DNA of 64,000 bases, from assembly GCA_039028795.1 (NCBI GenBank), contig JBCCHJ010000001.1:124001-188000 (forward strand), given 5' to 3'. Shown here in pieces: positions 17,766-27,132 of this stretch; positions within the stretch are counted from its first letter, which is position 1, and each line of letters begins with the position of its first letter. This stretch comes from Thermohalobaculum sp039028795. GTDB taxonomy: Bacteria > Pseudomonadota > Alphaproteobacteria > Rhodobacterales > Rhodobacteraceae. The position numbers and the translations under genes are program-made. Under the pieces are notes generated by a model. The model was not told the DNA's origin, did not search any database, and saw only the letters and a program-made list of their open reading frames with translations.

Positions 17766-19875
17766 TCAGAAGCTAACGGTCAATTCTGCACCAACGGTAC
17801 GGCTGTCGCCAACGCTGCCCCGACTGCCGCCGATGTTGATGCCGGTCAGATAATTGTTGTCGAGCAGGTTCTGAACGAAGATTTGCGCTCGGAAATGCTC
17901 AATTTCATAGCCGACAGAGGCATTCACCAGGAAAAACCCATCGATTTCGCGGGATGGCGTGTTGCCGAGATCGCCATTCGAGAAGTACGAGCCGGTGTAG
18001 TTCACATCTGCGCTGGCAAAATATCCTTCTTCGTGCCGGTAGGTGCCGCCGACTGCTGCGGTGATCGAGGGCGCCTCTGGGAACTCGTTTCCGGCGCAGG
18101 TCGGGTTTGCAGCGCCGCAAGGGCTTGTCGTAGGATCGAAGGGAATGCTGTCGATTTCCGTTTTCAGATAGCCCAGCGCACCGAACAGACTAAGCCCATT
18201 GTCCATGGCATAGCGGCCTTCGATCTCGAATCCATAGGAATTCGAACTGCCCGCATTTCGCGTCTCGGTTCTGAAGCCGGGAGTGGTTCGGATAAACTGC
18301 TGGTCACTGTAATCGCTGTAGAACGCGTTCGCGCCGACGCTTAGCCCCGCGTCATCATCGTAGCGATAGGCAAGCTCGTAGGTCCAGACAAATTCTGGAT
18401 CGACATCGTTCTGAGCGCCGGCAATGCTCTCAGTGAACCCCGCCCGATATCCGCGTTTCGCGGTTGCGGAGAGTGTCTGATTGTCGTCTATCTCGAACAT
18501 CAGGCCGCCACTGGGCAAAAAGACATTGAACTCTGCTTCGATGTCGAAATTGCTGGCAAAGGACGTGAATGTGTCCAGATCAAAACCCGTTATGTCTGAG
18601 GTCTGGCGCACCTTGTCTTTCTGGTACCTTAGACCACCGATCACGGAAAATGGTCCATATATATTGTACTTCAGATCAGCATAGAGCGCGAAGCTGGTTG
18701 TTTCCGTCGACGACGTGCCCAGTTGAACCGGCGTCAGGCCCGGCGGCAAAAACATTGCAAATGCTGGTGCAAGCGCCTGTAGGTCGGCACGGATATCTGT
18801 ATCTGTCGTCTGTTCGATCACACCATAATAGGCGCCGATCAGGCCCGATAACCCATGACCGGAGTCTTCGATCTCCAGCACCAGTTCCTGACTGACATCG
18901 CCGCCATCTCTGAGATCATCGCGGCTAAAGAATGGCGAGCCCTGCACACCGAGGATCTCAAGATCGGTATCCACATATGACGTGATCGAGCGCAGCGTCA
19001 GGTCATCGGTTAGGTCCAGCGACAAGTCGGCAATATAGTTGTGCACGGTCGTCTCGCGGACTTCTGACGTGAAGCCATCTTCTGAGAAAATCCGATCAGA
19101 AAATGAAATGCCATTGGGAAGGTCCTGGGTGACCGAGGGACTCGCTGTTCTGTCGAATGCATAGTTGAAGGTCAGCAACGCGCTGAAACCCGGAGCGAAG
19201 TCAGGCTCTGCTAGAAGCTTCACCCGGGCGTTGCGGAAATCATCCTCGGCAAAGAACGCGTTCAGCGGGCTATTGATCGTTATGTCGGTCTCTTCCCCCC
19301 AGAATTCGCGTTGGAGCCGAAGTTGACCTCGGCCGCGCCCTCATAGGCGAAGGTCGGATCTTTCGATTTCAACACGACGGCGCCTGCTAGGGCGGCGCGG
19401 CCATAAAGGCCTGACTGCGGTCCGCGCAGCACCTCGACCTGTTCGAGGTCCCAGGTCGATCGCGCACCCCGACGCAAGCCTTCCGAATTTTGTTCAGCCC
19501 CGTCGATGATCAACGCAATGGCGGTCGCGGGGTTGGCGATGCCGGCGACGCCGTCGGCACCAAAGCCGCGGATTTGAAGCTGTCATTGCCGCCATTGGTG
19601 TTCAGTCTCCGCACATTTGCCAGAAGGTTGAAGCCTTCAAACGTGTCCTTGACCACGTAGTCCTTGATTTGCTGATCCGTTAGCACACCGACGCTTGTGG
19701 GTGTCTCCAGGAAGCCGCTTTCAACCTTTGTTCCGAAGATGACGATATCTTCGCCGACTAATCCTTCAGCCGCAGCGCTATTTTCGGTGTCTTGGGCGGA
19801 TACGGTTAACGGCATCAATGCGATCGCCACGGCGATGAGTCTACCGCCCCCAATGCGGGTCCTGCGTGCAAACAT
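17766..19875 (-). pseudogene. TonB-dependent outer-membrane receptor, frameshifted twice
   Basis: The gene encodes a siderophore-type receptor split over three frames. The N-terminus (start ATG 19875) has a signal peptide ending VSAQ and a plug domain with TPTSVGVLTDQQIKDY and FEGFNLL. The frame changes near 19575, where SFQIRGFG would be expected and one base seems missing. The middle part has the plug motif VEVLRGPQSGLYGR. The frame changes again at the six-C run 19295-19300. The last 485 residues are a beta-barrel ending in the outer-membrane signature VSF. Each break is a single-base indel, so the choice is real decay, phase variation or sequencing error. Substrate unknown. Confidence 0.8.
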
Positions 19876-20087
19876 TCTAATCCCCCCGGAGGTGTCTGAT
19901 AACGCTTTCGTGATGACGAGAGTAAATCTGACTATAAATGTCAAGAAATATTGATCAGCGTTTTGGCAGGTGGAAACGATAGTTGAAATTCTTAGATGAA
20001 ATCACCTTTTATGAAGCAATAAAATATATATTTTGCAAGGCTCTGAGAGGCATATTTGACTTTCAATATCCGGATCTGAAATTGCCG

Positions 20088-20834
20088 TCACTTACGTGTA
20101 AAGTAGATTTCCCAATCCGTGCCAGTGAAGTGTTCGGCCAGGGCATCGAAGTTTGATATCTGATCAGGCAATGATCCCGTGCTGATCTTTTTGCTGACGT
20201 CCTCGGGCGGGTGGTAGTCCACGCCCAAAAAGGCACAGAGTTGATGTTGGGCGTCGACTGGCATGGTTATCAGCGCCTCATATGTCATGTCGACCGATGC
20301 ACATCCATCAAGTGCTGCCTTGATCGCCCTTGGCAAAAGCGCCTCGGTTTTGAAGAAGTTCTCCAAGTCTGTTGCATCGATTTTTATCGGTTCGCCTTCT
20401 GGTGTGCCGGAAGCGTCGAAGACCATCCAGACTTTGTTTTCCAAGGCGCGTGCTTGTGAGACATATCGGGCCAACAGGTTTTCTCGGCTGAGATAAATCA
20501 CGTGCAGATCGTCAACGTTTGCAAGGTGCTGACGAACCTGCTGGAACGCGCGATGAAATTGCGGTTCTGGAAGTTTGAAGCCTGCGGCTCGGATCTGAGC
20601 CGGGCGCAGTTGCCAGGCGACGGCCTCGAGGAAGGCGCCGGGATCTGTTGCCCGCACGGCCTCACCACAAGACGGGTTTTCCGGTGCCATCGGATGCCAG
20701 ATCAACTGCGTCGGATTGAGCAATTCACCATAACAATGGATTGAGGGATGGGCGTTCAGTCTTTCCGTCAACAAGGTCGAGCCGCTTCGGAACGGTGAGA
20801 TGATGACGAAACGCCGATAATCTGATTGCTCCAT
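20088..20834 (-). CDS. Sulfotransferase family protein
   Basis: This 248-aa protein has the 5'-phosphosulfate loop PFRSGSTLL at residues 14-22 and the 3'-phosphate segment IYLSRENLLARYVSQ, as in Stf0/NodH-like PAPS-dependent sulfotransferases. It would transfer a sulfuryl group to a carbohydrate or small acceptor; the acceptor cannot be read from the sequence. It lies 69 bp after the end of the 459-aa exported protein gene, on the same strand. Length is typical. Confidence 0.8.
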   Translation of the reverse strand: MEQSDYRRFVIISPFRSGSTLLTERLNAHPSIHCYGELLNPTQLIWHPMAPENPSCGEAVRATDPGAFLEAVAWQLRPAQIRAAGFKLPEPQFHRAFQQVRQHLANVDDLHVIYLSRENLLARYVSQARALENKVWMVFDASGTPEGEPIKIDATDLENFFKTEALLPRAIKAALDGCASVDMTYEALITMPVDAQHQLCAFLGVDYHPPEDVSKKISTGSLPDQISNFDALAEHFTGTDWEIYFTRK

Positions 20835-20903
20835 CCCGCAGGCCTATCAGCTTTTTCGCGGTCAGTCTTTGGGGAGCGTTAACGAGGTAACCTGCACAAC
20901 CCG

Positions 20904-22283
20904 TTACTCATTCAGACCGAACAGATCCCGGACCTGGTCTTGCCACGACTTTGAGCGCTGTGTGCCGCAGGCACCATTCTGGATGTCCTGAGCGATTAGT
21001 GTTTCTCGCCTAACCGGGCGACGGCAGCTTTGGTGATCGGAATTGCCAGCACATACCTGTTTGTGGCGTTCGAGTATCTTCAAGCGGGTGCAGGCGAAGT
21101 CCGACCTTTGTGTATCTTCATTTGTGAATGGGGTTTCCGTGTATTCAAGCAACTGCAATGCGTAGGACAGGACCCGCATGTGATCATCGGTGGCCTCCAG
21201 GCCGTCCAGCATTTCCTGATATCGCGCTTCTGGCAATGATTGGTGCAGGCGCAGCATACGGATCACCGGTCGATAAAGCCCATAACGCATAGCCTTCTGC
21301 AGTGCCGCCCTGGCGCCGTCCGGGTCCGAGGAACTCCAAAGAAGATCGGATTTTGCCCGTAGAATATCGGGCTCGTATGGGTCTAGTTCCAGTCGTTGAT
21401 CGACATAGTAGGCAAGCGTTTCGCTGTCCCCGGTGCGCAGCCAAAGTCTCTTTGCAAAGTCGAAATTCATCGCGCCGGTGGTCATCGCCAGGGCGCGGGC
21501 TTCGTCCCATCTGCCGTCCAAGGCCAAGGCTTCGATATGGTATCTGAGAAACAGTGACCGCGGGCCTTCGGCGAGCAGCCGTAATGCATCTTCGGACCCG
21601 GTTTGCGCATATTCAGCGACGGCCATGCATTGCTCGAAGGTCATCTGCGTCGTCGGGTCGGTTCTAAGATTGCAGAAAACCGGTGTTTCGTGCCACTTGC
21701 CGTTCCAACGAGGGTACGTCTGCCACAAGGTTGCAAGAGTAGCCTGATCGTGGCCGGCGTGTTTGAAGATCACGTCCAGCGCGCGATCCTGCGCTTCTTC
21801 GTCACCCAGATAAGCTGCCGCGACCTGTAGATCATAAGCGGCCGACAATTGGGCCGGCTGCGCCTTGAGCGCAGAACGATAGAGCGGAATAGCTTCGCGC
21901 AGGCGAACGCCCATTTCCACCAAAGCGCCGCTGGGCGTCTCGTTCACATACGCGTAGCCACGAAAGAGATAGGCCAGGTAGCTGAGCGCATGACCGCGCG
22001 CGGTCATGGCGTAGGGTGATTTAGGATTTGCGGTGATCCAACTTTCCGTCGCCTGCTGCACTAGCGGTTCCGTGGTCTTGAAGACCTGGTAGGGAGCGAG
22101 ATAGGCATGACGCGTTATCTCGTCGTCCTCGAATTCCGTTTGATGGTCGGCGAATGCGGTCTCTAGCCCATCGATGTTCTGATCCAGGGCAAGAAGCCGG
22201 GCATCGTCATAGGTCAAGGCTTCAGAGAGCGAGCCAGTGCTCGTCCAGATCAGCACGAGGATTACGATCAAAAACTGACGCAT
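20904..22283 (-). CDS. Exported helical-repeat protein, paralog B (DUF4034-like)
   Basis: This 459-aa protein has an N-terminal signal peptide (hydrophobic to about residue 22) and then helical repeats resembling TPR/Sel1 or DUF4034 proteins. Segments such as SPYAMTARGHALSYLAYLFRGYAYV and DPYEPDILRAKSDLLW recur in form. The C-terminal ~70 residues have several Cys and end in SWQDQVRDLFGLNE. It is similar in layout and motifs to its upstream neighbour (22288-23721), so the pair is a tandem duplication. Only 4 bp separate the genes and its GGAGTGATCCT site overlaps that junction. Function unknown. Confidence 0.75.
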   Translation of the reverse strand: MRQFLIVILVLIWTSTGSLSEALTYDDARLLALDQNIDGLETAFADHQTEFEDDEITRHAYLAPYQVFKTTEPLVQQATESWITANPKSPYAMTARGHALSYLAYLFRGYAYVNETPSGALVEMGVRLREAIPLYRSALKAQPAQLSAAYDLQVAAAYLGDEEAQDRALDVIFKHAGHDQATLATLWQTYPRWNGKWHETPVFCNLRTDPTTQMTFEQCMAVAEYAQTGSEDALRLLAEGPRSLFLRYHIEALALDGRWDEARALAMTTGAMNFDFAKRLWLRTGDSETLAYYVDQRLELDPYEPDILRAKSDLLWSSSDPDGARAALQKAMRYGLYRPVIRMLRLHQSLPEARYQEMLDGLEATDDHMRVLSYALQLLEYTETPFTNEDTQRSDFACTRLKILERHKQVCAGNSDHQSCRRPVRRETLIAQDIQNGACGTQRSKSWQDQVRDLFGLNE

Positions 22284-22287
22284 AGGA

Positions 22288-23721
22288 TCACTCCGTCAGA
22301 TCCAGCAAGTATCTCATCCGGTCTTTCCACGTTACGGACTGTCCGCACTGCGCCAGGACCCTGAGCCGGTTGATGATCCTATCGCGTTCGATGACCCGTC
22401 CATGTTCGCACGTGTAGTCGCCGCCGGTTTGAAAGTCGGCGCCAACCTCTTTGCACCATGCTTTGTGACGCTCCAAAAACAGCAACTGGATGCAGGGAAA
22501 ATCGTCTCTCTCGGTGCCATCGCGCGTATGGGTCATGAAGTCCCTTGGGTTCACCAATCTCGACGATTGTCTGGACACGAAGTCCATGTGCCCACCTGTT
22601 GCGGCAAATGCGTCTTTCAGTTCATCGACGACATCCCAGCGCAAGTCCTCATGAGCTTCCATTATTCCAATCCTCATAAACCGGATTGCCGGGTAGTGTG
22701 CGCCTAACTCCATGGACTTTTCCATGGACTCCCATGCGGCAGCTAGATTTGTTTGAGACTGAACAAGATGGAGGGCTGAGAGCCAAGTCGGATTGAACGG
22801 ATCGTAAGCCAAGACAGGCTCGATGAATTCCTTCAAAACCTCTTCGTAACCAACAGTGTAGGCCAGCATCATAGCATGATCCCCGGTCATGAAGTCCCGG
22901 GTGGTTGTCGCAAAGGCGAAGGCATCCTTATGTTCGATTGAAAAGCGCTGACTGAAATGCGCCTCTGGGAACAACTTTTCGGGCCCGTCGGACAGGATCT
23001 GCCGTCGTCGGTCCCAAAGCTCGGGCGTCGCGTCGCTTTGTTCTGCAAGCGCAATGATCACACATTGTTGTCGCGTGATAGTGGTTTTCTTTGTGCGAAT
23101 ACCACAAAGGGACTCAGGTCGTCCTGGCGTGGAGCCCCAGGACAGGTCGATCAATCTAAGCTCGGCCAGCAGGGCATGGTCGGGATCATCATGAGCCCAA
23201 AGCAGTTCCTGTGCCAAAACACGCAGCGCGGCCTGTTGTGTGATTGCCCCTAACAGGTCCAAGGATCTTGCGGCAGGTAAATGCGCCGGTTCGGCTGCTA
23301 GGCCTTGCGTCAACAAAGGTATTGCCGATGCGGCGAGCGCCGCGATCTTCGCACGCGCGGGCTCAGACAGTTCTCCGGGATGCATGCGCCCGCGGATGAG
23401 ATTGGCCGAATGAACCAATAGAATTCCTCTAGCGGCCTTCGCCTGGGCCGATTCAGGATAGTCGTTCAGCCATTTCTCGGTCGTCTCTGAAACTGTGGGA
23501 TGCGTTGTCTGGAATGCTGAAAACGCTTTGACATAGGCGTCACGGGGCAGGGTCCCAGATACGAATGTCTCATGAAGGGTTTGAAAGGCAGTTTCCAACG
23601 CCTCAGCTTCGCCCCCGAGCGCAAGGGTTCTAGCTTCGCTTTGCGTCAGAGCATTTGCTGTGGAGAAGCTCGAAACCTGAAGAAAAATGCAAACTGCAAT
23701 GGCAAAGAAATTCTTCAACAT
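22288..23721 (-). CDS. Exported helical-repeat protein, paralog A (DUF4034-like)
   Basis: This 477-aa protein has a signal peptide (cleavage near ANA at about residue 24) and helical repeats. It shares with the downstream gene the order: LTQSEAR/LTYDDAR start, FQTTHP/FKTTEP, YPESAQAKAARG/NPKSPYAMTARG, DPFNPTWL/DPYEPDIL and a Cys-containing tail ending in WKDRMRYLLDLTE. The pair probably forms a periplasmic or secreted duo. It begins 81 bp after the end of dddP copy 1 and may be co-transcribed with it. Function unknown. Confidence 0.75.
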   Translation of the reverse strand: MLKNFFAIAVCIFLQVSSFSTANALTQSEARTLALGGEAEALETAFQTLHETFVSGTLPRDAYVKAFSAFQTTHPTVSETTEKWLNDYPESAQAKAARGILLVHSANLIRGRMHPGELSEPARAKIAALAASAIPLLTQGLAAEPAHLPAARSLDLLGAITQQAALRVLAQELLWAHDDPDHALLAELRLIDLSWGSTPGRPESLCGIRTKKTTITRQQCVIIALAEQSDATPELWDRRRQILSDGPEKLFPEAHFSQRFSIEHKDAFAFATTTRDFMTGDHAMMLAYTVGYEEVLKEFIEPVLAYDPFNPTWLSALHLVQSQTNLAAAWESMEKSMELGAHYPAIRFMRIGIMEAHEDLRWDVVDELKDAFAATGGHMDFVSRQSSRLVNPRDFMTHTRDGTERDDFPCIQLLFLERHKAWCKEVGADFQTGGDYTCEHGRVIERDRIINRLRVLAQCGQSVTWKDRMRYLLDLTE

Positions 23722-23802
23722 CGGCTCGCCTTGAAAATGAACTCAGCTCCTGTGCGACCATGACAGCCACCGCCTGAAACTGTCAATAACGGCGCCTTGA
23801 AG

Positions 23803-25122
23803 TCAGTCCAGAAGCCTGGGATCAAACGGGTGCTTGGTCATGTTTTCATACCCGGTCTCGGTGACCAGCACTTGATCTTCCAGCTTGATCGAAAAGCCCA
23901 GATCCTTTGATCCGATCAGCGCCTCGACACACAGCATCATGCCGGGTTCCAATTCGTAATCGAATGCGCCCTCGCGCCAATCCTGGGGGTAGGCAATCAG
24001 CGGCCATTCATCGCAAAGGCCGACACCGTGCATCCGGCAGCTATAGCGACCTTCGGTGAACTCGTTGGTCAATTGGTGGCCCCCGAAAGTCAATTCGCGG
24101 AACGAGACCCCCGGCGCCAGCAGTTCCATATTTTCCTGAATGTGATCGACGGCAAAGCGCATGGCGCGCTTTACTTCTGACGAGGGCTCTCCATCGCCGA
24201 CCCAATAGGTGCGCGAGATATCAGCGCAAAGCCCATAGGGTCCCACAAGGTCCGTGTCATAAGCGACGATTTCATTGTTCTGAATCACGCGCGGGCCGCA
24301 TTCCTGGAACCAGGGATAGGTCCGCGGTCCCGAGGACAGCAAGCGGCATTCGATCCATTCGCCGCCGCGCTTGATGTTCTCGGCATGCATAACGGCCCAG
24401 ACGTCATCTTCGGTCATGCCTGGCTCGGTCGCCTCTTCCATCAGCCGGACCGACGTCTCGGTCGAATTAATACAGCAGCGCATCGCTTTGATTTCATCAG
24501 CACCTTTGATGGCGCGGACTTTTTCGGACAGCTCTTCGCCATGCTCGACAGAAAAGCCCGCAGCCATGAAGGCCTTGAAGCCAGAGATCGCGATCTTGTC
24601 GATGGCCAGCCGCATGTTGCCGCCGCCATGTTCTTTGATCAGGTCGCGGATTTCCTGGGCGAAGCCGCCGGCATCGTCGTCCTCCATGTCGCCATTGGCA
24701 AAATAGAACATCGCGGCGCCACCGCGGACTTCTTTGACCAGGGGATTGAAGTCAGAAAGAAAGGTTGCGCCGCCCTTGTAGTCGAAGAGGACCACGTACC
24801 CGTCAGCGCCGATGAACACTGCCCGAAACGGATTGTGCGTGTTCCATAGCTGCATGTTGGAGCTGTCGGTCGCGTAGCGGATGTTGAGCGGATCGAAGAA
24901 CAACGCACCGCCATAGTTGCGCTTGTTGATGCCAGCTACCAGCCTGGCGTGCCGGTCGCGGCGCAACTGGGCCAAGTTGGGTGCTTCAAGCCCGGCATCG
25001 GTCCATTCTTTGAATGCGAGCGGCGTGGGGCCGATTTCAGCGCGATCATTGTCGCCGGGGGTGCCGTCCGGACGCACCCTGGTAGGATCGATCTTGCGGG
25101 TGTCGGAAAAATGCTGGTTCAT
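23803..25122 (-). CDS. dddP: DMSP lyase DddP, copy 1 (M24 metallopeptidase fold)
   Basis: DddP cleaves dimethylsulfoniopropionate to dimethylsulfide and acrylate in the cytoplasm. This 439-aa protein has an N-terminal creatinase-like domain and an M24 pita-bread domain. The metal-ligand set I recall for Ruegeria lacuscaerulensis DddP (D295, D297, D307, H371, E406, E421) and its catalytic D377 appear here as D289, D291, D301, H365, E400, E415 and D371, all shifted by exactly six. Motifs are AYDTD, CADISRT, MHGVGLCDEWP, MLCVEA and KLEDQVL. A peptidase or creatinase role is less likely. A second copy lies at 31692-33011. Confidence 0.88.
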   Translation of the reverse strand: MNQHFSDTRKIDPTRVRPDGTPGDNDRAEIGPTPLAFKEWTDAGLEAPNLAQLRRDRHARLVAGINKRNYGGALFFDPLNIRYATDSSNMQLWNTHNPFRAVFIGADGYVVLFDYKGGATFLSDFNPLVKEVRGGAAMFYFANGDMEDDDAGGFAQEIRDLIKEHGGGNMRLAIDKIAISGFKAFMAAGFSVEHGEELSEKVRAIKGADEIKAMRCCINSTETSVRLMEEATEPGMTEDDVWAVMHAENIKRGGEWIECRLLSSGPRTYPWFQECGPRVIQNNEIVAYDTDLVGPYGLCADISRTYWVGDGEPSSEVKRAMRFAVDHIQENMELLAPGVSFRELTFGGHQLTNEFTEGRYSCRMHGVGLCDEWPLIAYPQDWREGAFDYELEPGMMLCVEALIGSKDLGFSIKLEDQVLVTETGYENMTKHPFDPRLLD

Positions 25123-25393
25123 CTCTGGCGCTCCGTCATCTCTATCAGAGTTGGGCGGTTCACCGGGTTACGCTTGTCAGTTTGCGTCGTCAAAACGTCG
25201 CATCTATGCAATCTGAATTTGGCCAGTTTCGTTGGAATCTGGTCCAGATTGACCCCAAGAACTCAGAAAATTTGCGCGCGCAGAGCGCCCGCCTGCCGTG
25301 GCGGTCTGTCCGGGATGTTGATGACTTCGTTAAGTCGGGAAGCGCTGGCGGGGCCGTCGATGCGAAACCCGATAGATCCGGTAGTAGCGCACG

Positions 25394-25816
25394 CTAAGGG
25401 TGTCGCCAGGGTAGGCAGGCTGTTTTCCAGCAGTCCCCCATCTTGTCGGCGACAGCCACAATGCAGGAAATATCTATTTTCCGCTCGGCTTTTTCAAAGG
25501 CCCCTGCGACGATGCTGGCGGCGCTGAGCGCTCGGCGCCCGTCATTACAGTAAAAGATTAAGTGGGTTGCCGATTTTGCGTCCAAGGCTTCTTCGATCTG
25601 CACGACGAAGTGCGCTTTGATTGACGGTAGACGATCGCAACGCCACTCGATATGCCAGACTGTGCGGTTAAGCTCGTCCAGATCAGGTTGGCCTTCTTCT
25701 TCGACTTCGGCTTCGCGCCGAACATCTACCAATGCCGCGCCATGATCGATTGCCAGGATGTTCCATGCATCCTCGGCCTCGATTTGATGAATGTGAGATG
25801 CATCCATCCCGGTCAT
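25394..25816 (-). CDS. Rhodanese-like domain protein
   Basis: This protein of about 140 aa has a rhodanese-type fold: LVDVRREAEVEEEG near the N-terminus and the active loop CNDGRRA with a candidate catalytic Cys, followed by a helix and the closing WKTACLPWR. Rhodanese domains move sulfane sulfur or act as sulfur relays. I chose the ATG at 25816, which follows AAAAGGGGGCGCAA; an upstream ATG at 25849 is less likely. It lies upstream of dddP copy 1 on the same strand with a 270-bp gap in which I see nothing, so co-transcription is uncertain. Confidence 0.7.
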   Translation of the reverse strand: MTGMDASHIHQIEAEDAWNILAIDHGAALVDVRREAEVEEEGQPDLDELNRTVWHIEWRCDRLPSIKAHFVVQIEEALDAKSATHLIFYCNDGRRALSAASIVAGAFEKAERKIDISCIVAVADKMGDCWKTACLPWRHP

Positions 25817-26068
25817 TTGCGCCCCCTTTTGTGGCTTCGATCTTGCCACCCAGGTAGGAAGTTGACGTAAACGTCACAACTCACGGCTGATAACCGGTTC
25901 GCCAGGATTTGAAACAATTCAGAAGAGACCGTTTTCGGCTTAAAATGAATACAAATGGTGCACCGCGATCATGTGCACGAAACATCCGTGGGGCAAACCG
26001 ACAACATACTTAAGCACATTCCGGCTTACGGCCCACCGACGCGTTCAGATGATCCCGGTCGATCGGGA

Positions 26069-27070
26069 CTAAACCCTCTCGCTGTCCAGCATCTGCATGC
26101 CATTGTCATCGTACCGGGCACCTGCGACGGCTTCTGCTGGAACAGCAGCTTCTATCTTAGCAATCTCTTCGCCGGAGAGGTTGATCTTCAGTGCGCCGAG
26201 CGTTTCAGAGAGTTGGTCCTGGCGGCGCGCGCCAATCAGCGGAACAACATCGCGCCCTCGCTTAAGAACCCAAGCAATGGCCAGTTGAGCCGTGGTGCAG
26301 CCGTGCGCCTTCGCGAGTTGAGAGAGCGCCTCGGTGAGCGAGAGATTTTTCGTGAGATTGTCGCCAGAGAAGCGGGGCGCCATGGTGCGAAATTCTCTGC
26401 GCCCGTCGAGTGTGTCGGCACCGATATGGCCAGACAAAAGTCCGCGCGAAAGCACACCGTACGCTGTAACGCCGATCCCAAGCTCTCGGCAGGTGGGCAG
26501 AACGTTTTGCTCGATGGATCGCGACATCAGCGACCATTCCTGCTGAATGGCGGCGATCGGGTGGATCTTGTTTGCTGCGCTGATGGTCGGCCCGCCAGCT
26601 TCGCTGAGTCCGATATGGCGAATCCATCCTGCCTGGACACAATCACCCAGCGTACCCATCCAATCTTCGATCGGAACATCATGGGGTACGCGAGCAGGTT
26701 GGTAGAGGTCGATGTATTCGGTTCCGAGGCGGCGCAGCGATTGCGCGAGCGCGTTCTTGATCGACGTCGGCCGCCAGTCCCCGCCCAGGAAGCCCCCGGT
26801 CGGATCGCGCAAAACACCGAACTTGACCTGAATGAATGCCTGATCGCGGCGTCCCGCCAAGGCCCGTGCGAGCAACATTTCGTTGTGTCCAGAGCCATAG
26901 AAGTCTGCCGTGTCGAACACTGTGATCCCGGCGTCCATCGCGGCGTAGATGGTTGCGAGGCTCTCTTTCTCGTCCGCTGGGCCATAGAAGTCGGACATGC
27001 CCATTAGGCCGAGGCCAATCGGAAACTGCGCGGGTACGTCTTTGCTGAGGATGCGGACGTCTTCTGTCAT
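26069..27070 (-). CDS. Aldo/keto reductase
   Basis: This 333-aa TIM-barrel oxidoreductase uses NADPH. The catalytic Asp and Tyr lie in FDTADFYG and the Lys in QVKFG. The strand that normally ends with the catalytic His (as in IDLYYQHR) reads IDLYQPARV, so the usual His is absent, a pattern I recall from pyridoxal reductase-like members of the family. The ATG at 27070 follows GAAGGGGATCCC; the longer frame to 27184 would overlap the upstream gene. It sits 62 bp after the Tat-exported SDR and is probably in its operon. Confidence 0.85.
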   Translation of the reverse strand: MTEDVRILSKDVPAQFPIGLGLMGMSDFYGPADEKESLATIYAAMDAGITVFDTADFYGSGHNEMLLARALAGRRDQAFIQVKFGVLRDPTGGFLGGDWRPTSIKNALAQSLRRLGTEYIDLYQPARVPHDVPIEDWMGTLGDCVQAGWIRHIGLSEAGGPTISAANKIHPIAAIQQEWSLMSRSIEQNVLPTCRELGIGVTAYGVLSRGLLSGHIGADTLDGRREFRTMAPRFSGDNLTKNLSLTEALSQLAKAHGCTTAQLAIAWVLKRGRDVVPLIGARRQDQLSETLGALKINLSGEEIAKIEAAVPAEAVAGARYDDNGMQMLDSERV

Positions 27071-27132
27071 GGGATCCCCTTCTCTATGCAGCGGGGACGA
27101 CGGTCGTTTGTGCCGACCGTTATCGTTTCTTT

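Noticed and set aside
23803..25122. DddP copy 1 as a plain Xaa-Pro peptidase or creatinase
   Set aside because: The full DddP residue set has a constant six-residue offset from the characterised enzyme as I recall it, and the length fits DddP.
25955..27007. 350-codon plus-strand frame opposite the aldo/keto reductase
   Set aside because: The minus strand encodes a clear AKR with a ribosome site; the plus frame has no recognisable domain.
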